From Moniliophthora roreri (lineage: Eukaryota; Basidiomycota; Agaricomycetes; Agaricales; Marasmiaceae), in the NCBI GenBank assembly GCA_001466705.2, contig LATX02000200.1, positions 434,001-498,000 of the forward strand: DNA of 64,000 nucleotides, in the 5' to 3' direction. A program made the translations under genes and the position numbers. Positions 39,341-50,399 of this stretch are shown one piece after another (positions within the stretch are counted from its first letter, which is position 1; the number at the start of each line of letters is the position of its first letter). A model generated the notes under the pieces. The model searched no databases. It was given only the letters and a program-made list of their open reading frames with translations, and was not told the origin of the DNA.

Positions 39341-39765
39341 CAGTGTTGGAGGGTCAGTGACCTGAGCGCCCGGGTCAGGTCACTGACCTTGCGGCTTTCC
39401 AGTGACCTTCCGAACGCCCTAAATATCGCCCCGACCCGTGCCTGATGATCAAGGATCTATTCGTGTATATTTATCGTATCAACGTCGCTTGTCTTTCACC
39501 CACTAGGTCCCTGAGCACATTCAACGCGTTATACTCGCAATTTCTTCACGTCTGTGTCTAACTACTTTATGTATGTACACAATATCTGACAACCTAAACA
39601 ATTGTTTTCTCTGCTCACGGTGTGCGTGCGCCTTGACCGAATGATAATCATTTTTATGACATCATCCATCGAGTGCAGAAGGTCAGGCCGGTCCACCGCC
39701 CTAAAGTCAGTGACCTAGCGCCTTTAGGACGGGGCACCGGCATTCCACTGCCCTTACCAACACTG
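39341..39765. mobile_element. non-autonomous hAT-type DNA element (MITE-like), 425 bp
   Basis: The element begins CAGTGTTGG (39341-39349) and ends with its exact reverse complement CCAACACTG (39757-39765). It is flanked by identical 8-bp duplications. A CAGTG-type terminus with an 8-bp target site is the hallmark of the hAT superfamily. The termini extend imperfectly inward (AGGGTCAGTG against AAGGGCAGTG in the reverse complement). Subterminal DNA holds a perfect 14-bp palindrome pair (39352-39365 and 39375-39388) and further copies of GTCAGTGACCT-like motifs near both ends, as expected of transposase-binding sites. No coding capacity is present, so movement would need a transposase from elsewhere. 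It lies between two divergent genes, with its right duplication ending 14 bp before the ATG at 39788. Confidence 0.88.
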
Positions 39766-39773
39766 TTACATTA
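39766..39773. repeat. right target-site duplication of the hAT-type element
   Basis: TTACATTA is identical to the copy at 39333-39340. It lies immediately upstream of the start codon of the next gene. Confidence 0.85.
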
Positions 39774-39787
39774 CACTCCGCCAAGAG

Positions 39788-40428
39788 ATGGATTCCGCGG
39801 CTCCAGCCTTCACACCCAACTTTCACCATGATTATTCAGTTGTTCTCTCTCATCCTATTTCGAAAGTTTTCCCCATCCTAGCGACTTCAGAGGGCCATGA
39901 GCATGTATGTCGGCTCTCAAAACTCTGCTCAGGATTTGAGCTCCTCCAAAAGGACAAGATCACCATTTCACAATCCACCTCACTGTCGAAGATACACGTC
40001 AGGACACTTCCATTTTCATCGGCAGAAGAGCAAGTTCCAGACTCTGCACCGACTCGAAAGCTACCGAGACAGGCCTTCACAATGCAAGAAACGATTCCTG
40101 TTCTCTTTGGCATGATTCATACGGATGTACATCTCACGGGAACTCTCACTTGGGACGAACAAAATACATGTGCCTTGTATGAAACTATATCGGATGGCGG
40201 TATACAGGTGTGGAAATTGAGGCAGCTAGAAGCAGTAGAAGGCAATAAGACGAAGGTTACGGAGCGTCTGGAAGGGTCGTGTCCCAAATTGTTAAGATTT
40301 ATTGTGCAGAAGGAAGCATCAAAATCCCATGCGTACGTCTGGAGATTCCCAATTATTTTACCTGCACTCACCCAGTACTCAGAAATCACATGGAATCTTA
40401 CCACACACTTTTCGATTCTTCGAAATGA
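39788..40428 (+). CDS. conserved fungal protein, possibly SRPBCC/START-like; function unknown
   Basis: Two exons (39788-40332 and 40383-40428) join in frame to give 196 residues. They open with MDSAAPAFTPNFHHDYSVVL and SHPISKVFPILATSEGHEHV. The latter recalls the start of SRPBCC/polyketide-cyclase folds, in which a strand is followed by a V-hinge and helix. The middle (TMQETIPVLFGMIHTDVHLT, GTLTWDEQNTCALYETISDG, WKLRQLEAVEGNKTKVTERL) reads as successive beta strands of such a cavity-forming fold. The last exon gives NHMESYHTLFDSSK. The intron is inferred because it restores an amphipathic end and uses GTACGT...CTCAG. Without it the frame ends 16 bases later. No catalytic motif is seen and I assign no function. 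A transposable element sits directly against its 5' end. Confidence 0.7.
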
Positions 40429-40520
40429 TTCATCAACTTTCTGAGACTTGCATCTCTACACTTGGGACGCTGTCTATATATACATGAGCTTTGCCTGTAC
40501 TACAAAGCGTGATATACAGA

Positions 40521-42434
40521 TTACACTTCCCCTGGTCTTGTCCGAATCAATGTCAGACCCCGTCGCATTGCATTCAGAGCCTGCAAGCGGGCAATGTCAT
40601 TGGAATGTCTCCCTTCACTAGAAAACTTCACCATCGCCATGCTCAACTGTTGCACGCCGGGAATCAGTTTTGTCGGGTTCCATCTCGACTCCAAAAAGTC
40701 GCCGACCAAACCATCCGTTGAAAGTGTGCACCCCCACAATTTGGTAAACGTGAGTCGAGGGCACAACACCATGTCTGCACGTTCATGTGACGGCGTGAGC
40801 GAGCGAAGCACCGCATCATTCACACAAAAGTGATTGGTGTGGTCATTGGACAAGGAGAGGTTTTCCAAGGTTCCCGAAAGTAGACGGAGCGTTGCCACCA
40901 GCTCGTCTGGTTCAATATCTGTCTCTGACAAATCTAGAGAGCGTATTTTGCAGCTTGATCTCTGAACGAGGTTTGAGAAGCAACGTTGAGACCAAAAGCG
41001 CATCCCACCGTCATCTTGGAAGATTGACGGCCCATCCAATCTCTGAATAGTCAAACTCGACAAGCACGGCGTGCTCACGACGTCAAACACCTGACCGTCA
41101 GCTCGATCTGTGGTAACAGAGAACTCTTTTAGGTGAGGAAGTTGAATTTGGACTATTGACTCGGTGTGATGGCTGCTCGGGGAAGCGAAGAAGACGCTGA
41201 CACCACAGATCTCCAGATCAGGACCATTCTGTAGTATCGAGTAGAGCTGCTCCTTGGTGAGAAGATTCTCTACGTGCAATTCACGAAGTGTCGAGGTCGA
41301 CATAATTTCTCCAGGGTTGGGATGACCGGCAATTATACCACGCCAAAAGACTCTTCGAAGATTGGGACCGGCGAGTAACGCGCGAAGCACGTCTCGTATG
41401 TCCCCTAACCAATACTCCCTGGTGAGAGAAAGACTCTCTAAGAGTGGAGGAGGTGATACAGTAAGACCCCTAAGTGGTAAATCCTCTGTGCGCCAGTCTG
41501 AGTACGTCAGACACAAATGTCTCCAACGATTATACGCCGGATAGAATTTGCGCAGGACGGCAGCACCGGTCACAAGGCCTTCGTCGACGTGATCAAACAA
41601 TCCTTCGATGCGCAGGTTCTCGTCAATACGAATTGCCAGAGGCTTTGTAGCAGACCTTGACAACCATACCTCAACGAGGGGCAGATGAGGGTGGCAGCCC
41701 TTTTCGTCAACTGTAATGTGGATAGAAGACCAGAGGCTCGATGTCCCGAGGGCAAGTTGCCTCCAACTGCTACAGACTTGACCAAGCAGTAAGGGAGCAT
41801 CCTGTGGTGATGGTCGAACGTAAAGTTCATCGGGAAGACAACGTTGGAAGATTTCGGCGAGCATCTCCGTGGGTATTCGTCGGATGGGAGATAGAAGGGC
41901 TCTATGTTGTTCGAGGGAAACATGAATGGAGTCTCGTTCAATTTCAAGTCGTCGTATTGCTTCTCTTGAAAGTAAGATAGACGTATCGAGAGGAGACAAG
42001 GGATCAACAGTTGAGGCCAAGGTCGCATCAAGGACTGCTTGCTGCCTCTGACTGAGTAAATCATCCAAGTCGCGATGTGCCCTAGCGATCTCCTCTTCCA
42101 GCGCACGCAGCCGCGACTCATTCTCGTCTATCTCAGATCGTATAGCCATAGCTTCCGATTCCGAGGGCGCGTAATTGAGAGCGATGTTCTGCTGGGCCAT
42201 ATCCCGCCGTTCCTTCAACTCCGCCAACGCAGCCTTCACCTGAGCAATCTCGGCATCCAAGCTTGCCATGAGTTCTTCATCCCTTTCCAACAGTTCTCGT
42301 ACCCTTCGAGCTTCATCGTCCGATAAAAAAGGATCGATGCCAACGAGTGTTAGGGTAGCAGGGAAATCCATCGGGCACACGAGATATTTCACAACGAGAA
42401 GAGAGTAATGTGGTGGCTGTGCGACTGTCATCAA
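40521..42434 (-). CDS. F-box protein with N-terminal coiled coil and leucine-rich region
   Basis: This single-exon gene encodes 637 residues. The amino third is a heptad-rich coiled coil (ARRVRELLERDEELMASLDA and beyond, about residues 40-130). The F-box is at about residues 180-240: LLSPIRRIPTEMLAEIFQRC, followed by LLLGQVCSSWRQLALGTSSL and WSSIHI. The remainder contains irregular leucine-rich segments (LRELHVENLLTKEQLYSILQ, LPHLKEFSVTTD, CKIRSLDLSETDIEPDE). Such proteins couple substrates to SCF ubiquitin ligases and form a very large, fast-evolving family in agarics. The substrate is unknown. A second Met (42371, MDFPATLTL) is an equally good start. Its 5' end is about 110 bp from the divergent 5-oxoprolinase pseudogene. 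Confidence 0.85.
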   Translation of the reverse strand: MMTVAQPPHYSLLVVKYLVCPMDFPATLTLVGIDPFLSDDEARRVRELLERDEELMASLDAEIAQVKAALAELKERRDMAQQNIALNYAPSESEAMAIRSEIDENESRLRALEEEIARAHRDLDDLLSQRQQAVLDATLASTVDPLSPLDTSILLSREAIRRLEIERDSIHVSLEQHRALLSPIRRIPTEMLAEIFQRCLPDELYVRPSPQDAPLLLGQVCSSWRQLALGTSSLWSSIHITVDEKGCHPHLPLVEVWLSRSATKPLAIRIDENLRIEGLFDHVDEGLVTGAAVLRKFYPAYNRWRHLCLTYSDWRTEDLPLRGLTVSPPPLLESLSLTREYWLGDIRDVLRALLAGPNLRRVFWRGIIAGHPNPGEIMSTSTLRELHVENLLTKEQLYSILQNGPDLEICGVSVFFASPSSHHTESIVQIQLPHLKEFSVTTDRADGQVFDVVSTPCLSSLTIQRLDGPSIFQDDGGMRFWSQRCFSNLVQRSSCKIRSLDLSETDIEPDELVATLRLLSGTLENLSLSNDHTNHFCVNDAVLRSLTPSHERADMVLCPRLTFTKLWGCTLSTDGLVGDFLESRWNPTKLIPGVQQLSMAMVKFSSEGRHSNDIARLQALNAMRRGLTLIRTRPGEV

Positions 42435-42545
42435 GATCTTTCACTGCGTTGGCGGCATTATTAGGAATGATTTTTTCAAGGGTTCCATTGGGACTCCATG
42501 CAGAAGTCAACTTTGACTGCTTTCTCTTCATTTCTGCGATAAGAC

Positions 42546-45500
42546 ATGGCTGGACCACAGAGCGTGGTGATTGCTTGCGATAGAGGAGGGACGTTTTCGG
42601 TACGAAATGCCTTCTCGCGCCACGAATGCCATAGCCTGACTTCTGGCATCCTAGGATATCTGGGCTTTTATACCTCGTCATTTGTACAAGTCAGATCTTC
42701 CCGCTTCTCTCGTCGGAAATGCTGTCATTGTCGAGGGTGCTGGAAATCTCGATGGCGTTCAGGTTCAGTTGAAGCTCCTCTCGGAAGACCCGGTCAATTA
42801 CCAGGACGCCCCAACTGAGGGTATTCGGCGCATTTTACAGATATTCGAGGGGAGAGAGATCCATAGAGGTGAAAAGATTGATACAAAGCTCATAGGTCTG
42901 TGCTTGGGGATCTCATACTCAATGAAACTCATCGTACTCTCTTTAGATTCCGTTCGTATGGGAACCACTGTTGCTACCAACGCTTTGCTTGAGCGCAAAG
43001 GAGAGCCATTTGGTCTTGTCATGACCAAAGGATTTGGAGATCTACTTGAGATAGGTATGAACCTTTCATCGTCATTCCTTGCTCACGTTAACTTGAAGTC
43101 GTTCACGTAGGTGATCAAACACGACCGGATCTCTTTGACTTGTCGATTAGTACAAAGCCTTCACTACTTTATCACCCGGATAACGTCATCGAGGTCGAAG
43201 AACGTGTTACGATGGAAGGTTGGACCCTCGATCCTGAGGGGCAGAGCGTTGAAAGTCTACTTGCGAACGCAAAGCAGAACGGGGACGAGGGTCATGTAAA
43301 AGTGGGTTTAAGCGGTGAGGTTATACGAATCCTGAAGCCTCTTGGTAGGTATTTGGGTAGTTCTAGACATGGATACTGAAAAAACAGCTCCGCAGATGAG
43401 CAATCCGTTAGGACCCAACTTCAACAACTGTATGGCAAAGGAATCCGTGGCCTCTCAGTCTGCTTGCTACACTCTTGGACTTATCCCTGCACACGAGCAA
43501 AGGATAGCCCGTATTGCAAAATTTATCCGCTTCACTCAGATCTCATTATCATCCGAGATTTCACCTGCTATCAAGGTATTCGAACGTTCAACCGGCTCAC
43601 CTCGTCGCTTACCATCCCCGATTAGGCTGTTCCCCGAGGGAATGCGGCTGCCGTCGATGCCTACTTGAGCCCTGTTGTTCGCCGCTATGTTCAAGACTTT
43701 CTCAGCAACTTCGTTGATGGCAAAGCAGGGAAGCGTTGTGACTTCATGCAAAGCGATGGTGCTCTCGTTAGTGCTGAGAAGTCAGTCGAAAGCACTCAAG
43801 ATTATATATTAGGCTCAAGCTTCTCTTAGGTTCTCAGGTCTCCGAGCTGTTCTTTCCGGCCCAGCTGGTGGTGTGGTAGGTTTTGCTAAAACCACACATG
43901 ATGCCAAGTCTGGCATTCCCATCATCGGTTTTGATATGGGCGGCACAAGCACCGATGTCTCGCGCTTTGCTGGGCAGTTTGAGCACAACTACGACCACGT
44001 TATTGCTGGCATTAAAGTTGCGTGCCCACAACTTGGAATCGAAACCGTCGCTGCGTAAGTGTTTCATTCGACAACATAATTCCATAGACTAATTACTACA
44101 TAGCGGCGGAGGGTCTCGATTGACCTCTAAGAATGGCACCTTTTGTGTTGGTCCAGAGAGTGTTGGTGCCCATCCAGGTCCTGTGTGTTATCGCAAAGGT
44201 GGTCAACTAGCAATTACGGTATGAAAACACGTTAATCATAAACCCCGGTCACTGAGGCTCGTACAGGACGCGAATCTCGTTCTCGGCCGCTTGGTACAGG
44301 TGCCCCCCCTTCCATCTTTGGCCCCAAGGCTGACAGCCCCCTCGACGTCGAATCCTCGTTCACCAAGTTCCAAGAGCTCACAAATCCCATTAATCAGGAA
44401 ATACCATCGTCTTTGCTACCATATACAATAGACGAAGTCGCCTCTGGATTTATACGAGTTGCGAATGAGAATATGTCCAGACCCATGCGGTCTTTAACCG
44501 AGCAAAGAGGGTATGCAACTTCCTCTCATCATCTGTGCTGGAGGTCAAGTGAGTATTCCAGTCGTAGGGAATGTCTTTCTCTGCCACTCTGATTAACCAC
44601 TCCAGCACGCTTGCTTTATTGCGAAAGGCTTGGGCATCGGGCTTGTTGTCGTTCCTCAATTTTCAAGTGTTCTGAGTGCCTATGGAATAGCTTGTGCTGA
44701 TGTAACTGTAGAATCAGCTGGTCCTTTCTTCGTAAACCTTTCCACATCCGAGGCCAACGATATTCGGGTCAAGGTTGAAAACAGAGTCTTTGAACTTCAG
44801 GAGGATGTTTGTCATAAATTAGCAGAACAAGATGTACGAGATGGTGATACCGACTACGAGGTAAGACAAGATACCTGTACTCCTTGAAGTAGGTCATGCT
44901 CAAGCCTTTTCCAGATCACGGTTGGATGTTCATACGATAGAAGTGACACAGTGCTTCAGATACCATTCTCAAGATCTATCAAGGCCGATTTCATCGCCGA
45001 ACATCTCCGCGAGACGTCTTTCTCTATGCCACGAGATGTACTGATTAATAGCATCCGTGTGCGAGGGACCGGTCGCCGCTACAATTACGCCGCCAATGGG
45101 TTTGCCGATGGACTTGCAGCACTGGAGTCTTCCCTGAAAAAGACCGAGGACATTCCTTCGTGCTACCAAAATGCCTATTTTGAATCCGAAATGGGTGGTC
45201 GCCGTGTTCAGACACCCGTATTTACACTCTCGGACACGCTATGCGGCAGTGAAATTCCAGGGCCAGCTATCATAGCCGATAAAACCCAGGCCATCGTTGT
45301 CGAACCTGATTGTGTCGCGAAGGTTCTCAGCCAACACGTGGTAATTCGCATTGGAACGAACCAAACTTCCAACAAGAACAACATAAATGAAGCACCCCTT
45401 GTTGCTGACCCAATCATGCTAGCGGTCTTTGGAAACCGGTTCATGAGGTTCGCAATCTGATCAAATGTAAAGCGCGGCTACCTCAGACGTGCCTCTAGCA

Positions 45501-47660
45501 TCGCAGAACAGATGGGTCACACATTACAACGAACATCTATTTCCGTATCTATCAAGGCAAGCGTCTTCGTCATATTCAACACTCTGGTCGAGTGGCCGAT
45601 CTCCAGGAACGACTCGACTTCAGCTGCTCCATTCACAGCACTGATGGATCCTTGGTAGCAAACGCGCCACATGTAAGTGGCAATTTATCAAATGGACGTT
45701 CCTAACTTATGCGTGTCGGAGATTCCGGTTCATCTCGGTAGCATGCAATATGCTGTACAAAGCCAGCATCGACACTGGCTCGGGAAGCTTCGACCGGGAG
45801 ATGTTCTCTTGACAAATCATCCAGAGTGGGGTGGCACCCATCTTCCAGACCTTACCGTGGTTACTCCCGTTTTTAACCCCGAAGATGATAATGAAATTCT
45901 GTTTTACGTCGCTTCTCGCGGGCATCATGTTCGTATTCAACTTCCAGCTCACTCGTATGCGCTTGACGTTGATATCTTGACAGACAGACATTGGTGGCAC
46001 ATCTGTTACAAGTATGAATCCGATATCGAAGGAGCTATGGCAGGAGGGCGTCAGGTATAGAGACTTTTTCTGATATCGGTCAGACTCAATGATATTTTCC
46101 CAGCGTCAAAACTTTCCTACTCTGTTCGAAGGGTGAATTCAATGAGAACAGTGGGTACAGAACGACAATACTATGAACCATTCTCTTACGCCCAAGAAGG
46201 GTTCCGAGAACTTTTTGCGGAGCCAGGGAAATATCCAGGTACGGTCTTCCGCCATTATCACAATTGGTATTCTTACCGCGACGCTGCAGGGAGTAGCGCC
46301 ACTCGGAGAATCGATCATAATATCACCGATGCCCAAGGTAGATGCCATGGCTCGTGGATATGTAGTGATATTGAACATTTATTGTCAAGCTGCCATCTCT
46401 GCTAACGTCAGAGGTGCCACACTCATGAAGTCTCTTTTTGAAGAGTTTGGTGTTAAGACTGTACAAGTATGTCCTGATATTCCCAGTCTCCGGTGATGAC
46501 TGACGGGATATCTGTGACGTGCCGTGATTTTTCCAGTTCTATATGAACCAGATTCAATCTGTAGCTGCCCAGACGGTTCGCACAATTTTGAAGTCGGTTC
46601 GAAACGAGAACAAAGAGCAACCGCTTCGAGCAAGTGATTTTATGGACGATGGAACGATCACTCAATTAGAAGTTCGTATAAACCCCGAGACAGGCGACGC
46701 TGTTTTCGACTGGACTGGCACTGGACCTCAGACTCACGGAAACTTCAACTCTCCCATATCATTATCGTATGCTGCCATCATATATTCTCTGAGGTGTATG
46801 ATCACCTGTACGTGCTCCATCTAGCGTCCTTGGGTTGTACTCATGCCATTTGCCTGTAGCTAAGATACCCATGCCGTTGAATCAAGGTTCGTAACAACAC
46901 TAAATGTCAGAAGGGCTGCCGCGGACTCATGCATTTGTTAAAGGCGTTCTGGACCCAATCGAGAACATCGTCCCCAAGGGCAGTTTCCTGAACCCTACAG
47001 GTGTGGTGGCGATATCGGGGTCTACGATCTCGTCACAGCGTTTAGTGGACGTCATTCTGCATGCCTTCTCTGCCGCTGCTGCCAGTCAAGGGTGTGCCAA
47101 CTCTCTGGGTTTCGGCACAGGTGGCAAAGATGCATATGGAAATGTCACTCCTGGTTTCGCCTATGGAGAAGCTATTGGTGGGGTACGCTCATTTGTTTTT
47201 TTTTTTTTACGTTCCATCTTATTGAATGGCTGAACGTTATTTATCCAGGGAAGTGGTACGGGTCCAACATGGCACGGGAGTCACGCCATTTCCGTCCATC
47301 CCACCAACACACGACTGACTGACGTCGAGGTCATTGAGGCGTGATGTCCACTGCTTGTGAAAGAGTTAGGGAAGTGGTGGTAAAGGCAGATGGCGGGGCG
47401 GTGACGGAAGCGTCCGCCACATTGAAGCTCGGACTCCGGTGAATTGTTCGATCGTCTCTCAGCGGCGGGTTTTTGCGCCTTTTGGCCTCGAGGGAGGAGA
47501 AGATGGTGCGAGGGGTCGTAACATCTGGCATCGCATAGATCCCGAGGATGGGAGCGAGACAGAAATTAATATAGGTAACAACGGTATGGTCCGACTTGGA
47601 AAAGGCGACAGTATTAGAATAGAAACTCCGGGGGGTGGTGGATGGGGAAAGGTACTATAA
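42546..47660 (+). pseudogene. OXP1: 5-oxoprolinase (hydantoinase A/B type), disrupted
   Basis: Intact 5-oxoprolinase opens 5-oxoproline with ATP to give glutamate in the glutathione cycle. The family order is complete: DRGGTF at the start, [67 protein letters not shown] and [16 protein letters not shown]. Then follow [11 protein letters not shown], the HyuB half from SIAEQMGHTLQRTSISVSIK through [20 protein letters not shown], and the end GRNIWHRIDPEDGS and GGGGWGKVL. At least four breaks are visible. A frame change lies at CCC near 43486 (HSWTYP to PAHEQR) and another in the C7 run 44303-44309. A shortened HHLVCFGGAGGQ motif near 44530-44545 also loses frame. TGA at 47342-47344 sits where the family has Arg, with a further shift near 47370. 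One intron (after VSIK) uses a GC donor. The 5' exons before 42720 are not resolved. Confidence 0.8.
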
Positions 47661-47837
47661 ACGCACCGAGTTTATGCCAGTCCATGATTTTTTCCAATAC
47701 AATCAAATCCGACATCGACACGTTGTAAAGAATACAATGAGCATAATATAATCCTACTCTAAATGATGCTATTATTACAGTGAAAATGCGCAGAAAACAC
47801 AACGGCTAGTATGAACGATAGTCCGACCCATGTACAC

Positions 47838-49159
47838 TTATGCCAAAACTTTCTTCAGACCTTCTTTTTGGGAGGCTGTTAGTCGGTCAGGGAACTGTAC
47901 ATCCCACTTGACGACTAAATCTCCCTTCTTCTTCACGCTACCGTCCTTCCGTATGGGCATACCCTCGCCAGGTATTGTGGTCTCCTGACCAGGTTTAACG
48001 ACTCCACTGGGTATTTGGACTTGCAGTTTTCGTCCGTCAAGTAGTTCAACAACCTTCTTCCCTCCATCATGGGTAAGTGCTTCCAATAACGGTATGGGGA
48101 CTCTGCTGATAAGGTCGTTGCCCTCTCTAGTGAATGTAGGATGCGGCTTCTCTTCAACGACGAATACGAGGTCCTGAGCTTCGCCATTGGCTTGCTCATT
48201 ACCTGCACGTGCGAAACGGATCTTGGTTCCACTCTTCCACCCAGGATGGATTTGTATATCGAGCACTTTGTCCTCGGTCGTACCATTAGCTAGCCGTCTT
48301 CCGACCTTCAGGTGCTTGACTGTGCCCGAATACAAGTCCTCGAGCGAAACTTTGAGTGATCGAGTGATTTCGGCGGGTTTAGACGATGAAGGTCTGGAAT
48401 GTGGGGTGGGACGTGATTTAGGCATGCCGCCGGGCATACCGCCGCCGCCGCCAAAGGAGAATGTACTGCCGTCCATGGCGTCATCTTCGTCGTCGAAGTC
48501 TTGGAACATGCTTGCACCGCGTCGTCTAGAGCCGCCCATGCCGCCCATGCCTCCCATGCTAAACCCGCCAAATCCTCCCCCAAATATCTGCCTGTAAAAT
48601 ACACTCAGTAAAGGGGGGAAATAATATCGAATGCTAGACTTACTCGAATATCTTGTTGGGGTCTGTTGGGTTAAAACCACCACCGCTTCCACTAAAGCCA
48701 CTGAAACCTCCGCCAGGGCCAGAAGTGAATGTGTATGACGTCCCGCCCCCGGGGAATCCAAACCCGGAGAAACCAGGACCAGCACCACCAGCGCCAGCGC
48801 CAGCGCCAGGTGAAGGGCCTCCGCCCTTCAAGCCTTCTTCACCAAACTGATCGTATATTGCGCGTTTATTCTTGTCGCTCAGGACCTCGAATGCTTCTGA
48901 GATCTAGGGATAAGACGTCGTCAGTTGTAAACTATGGACCATTCATAGGAGAACGACTTACCTCTTTGAATTTTTTCGAGGCAGCCTCTGAGCCTCCATT
49001 TCGATCTGGATGCCATTTGAGAGCCTGTCACAAAAATGTAAGAGAACAATTGAATCCATACAAATCCTTGGGACGTACCATTTTCTTGTAGGCTTTCTTG
49101 ATTTCATTTTCGTCGGCATTCTTGTCGACGCCCAAGAGTTTGTAGTAGTCTGTACCCAT
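47838..49159 (-). CDS. SIS1: DnaJ/Hsp40 co-chaperone, type II (Sis1/DNAJB-like)
   Basis: This protein stimulates Hsp70 ATPase and passes substrates to it in cytosol and nucleus. It starts [11 protein letters not shown] at 49159. The J domain has [16 protein letters not shown] with the essential HPD, then [15 protein letters not shown] and [14 protein letters not shown] Gly/Phe region ([16 protein letters not shown]) is followed by a Gly/Met region ([20 protein letters not shown]). Type II layout is shown by the absence of zinc-finger CxxCxGxG repeats. The two carboxyl beta domains follow ([67 protein letters not shown]), with the dimerisation end [10 protein letters not shown] perfect three-unit heat-shock element lies about 100 bp upstream. 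Confidence 0.95.
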
Positions 49160-49254
49160 ATTTAATGAGAAAGGGATATGAATTCACAGTCTATGTATGT
49201 TGGGGTGAGTATTTATGTTGTAAGGAAAGTGAGCGAATATGCCAGGTCGATCCC

Positions 49255-49267
49255 GAACATTCTGGAA
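49255..49267 (-). promoter_or_regulatory. heat-shock element upstream of the DnaJ gene
   Basis: GAACATTCTGGAA contains three alternating nGAAn units with exact two-base spacing (GAA-CA-TTC-TG-GAA), the binding site for an Hsf1 trimer. It lies about 96 bp upstream of the DnaJ start codon. The opposite gene (DUF202) starts 300 bp on the other side and could also respond. Confidence 0.75.
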
Positions 49268-49567
49268 TGAACCACCGACGTCATACAGTCGCGGAAATAC
49301 CAAATATAGAAATTCGTTCACACTCCAAGCGCACATCCTCGACAAAATTTGATTTTTTGATATCCTGCTGTGATCAGTAGAAAATCAAGAAGAGAGTGGG
49401 TATTTCCAGAGATGCTCAGCATTTCCTACGGTGATGGAAAACATATTCCCAAATTTGGTACTTCTATACTTTTTTTTAAAAATTTTGCCGCGTTAGAGCC
49501 GGAATGTCACGCGTCACGTTATCACTGACAATGGCTCCGGCCGGTCTCGAGTGCATCATTCTGGACG

Positions 49568-50399
49568 ATGAGCAACGACGATCAACAGCAAGCTCAGCCT
49601 AGGATCAGGAAAAATCTTCTAAACGACGACAGACCAGATTCTCTCATAAGGCGGTCATGGCATGCTATGACTGAAGTCTTCTCTCCCTTCTCTCCAGCCG
49701 CCCTTGGAACGCTTCCCAACGTCGCCAGGCCTCGGCGATACACCAGAGCAGATGCTATTCCAGAGACCGAGGGAGATGATCAAGGACACAGACCGACAGT
49801 ACGAGATTACCACTCCATCTCCTCAGTGCCATCCCAGGTCCGAGTACCCAAGAAGATTGCAACTCCAGTCAAAGTTGAGGGCAAAGTCTGGTTCGCAAAT
49901 GAGAGAAGTTGGTATGCCTACTGCTGCGTTAGCCATTCATTGACTCCTCCGAAACAGCCTGGGTCGCATGGCTCAATCTCTCCGTGCTTTTGGGAACCCT
50001 TGCTCTCGCCTTGTTCAATGCCTCCAAAGATGTAATCGCTCGCCGGTTTGCATATATATACGCAGTGATCAGTGTTGGTGCTTTAGTGCGTAAAAACCGC
50101 TCATTAGTCCATTCTTCATTTTTGACGCCCGGTCTATAGATATATGGGTACATGCTGTACCAAAAGCGTATCACTATGATTCAACGAAGAGATCCCGGTC
50201 ACTTCGGTAACTACTTTTGCAACTGTGAAACGCCGAAATTGAACCTGTACATTCAGATGATATCGTTGGCCCTGTCATTGTCAGTGCCCTGTTATTCTTC
50301 GCAATTCTCACCAACTTTGTCATCCGAGGTGTGTGGTTCAACTCACTCTAGTAATCATTAAATGCTGATCACGTTCTCAATGTAGTACATGAGCTGTGA
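49568..50399 (+). CDS. DUF202 membrane protein, Vtc1-like
   Basis: The carboxyl half matches the three-helix DUF202 domain of vacuolar transporter chaperone subunits, which translocate polyphosphate or act in vacuole membrane functions. The segment KVEGKVWFANER is spliced to TWVAWLNLSVLLGTLALALF. NASKDVIARRFAYIYAVISV and GAL-IYGYMLYQKRITMI follow, then QRRDPGHF and EIVGPVIVSALLFFAILTNF. The end VIRVHEL is at TGA 50397-50399. The KVWFANERTW signature and the RRDPGHFD linker are diagnostic. The amino ~105 residues are hydrophilic and basic, with no SPX or CYTH polyphosphate-polymerase domain. It therefore corresponds to the stand-alone Vtc1 type but with a longer leader than the ~130-residue yeast protein. 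The start is the first in-frame Met (MSNDDQQQAQPRIRKNLL). Confidence 0.9.

Noticed and set aside
48187..48850. plus-strand Pro-rich frames
   Set aside because: Antisense to the Gly-rich part of the DnaJ gene.
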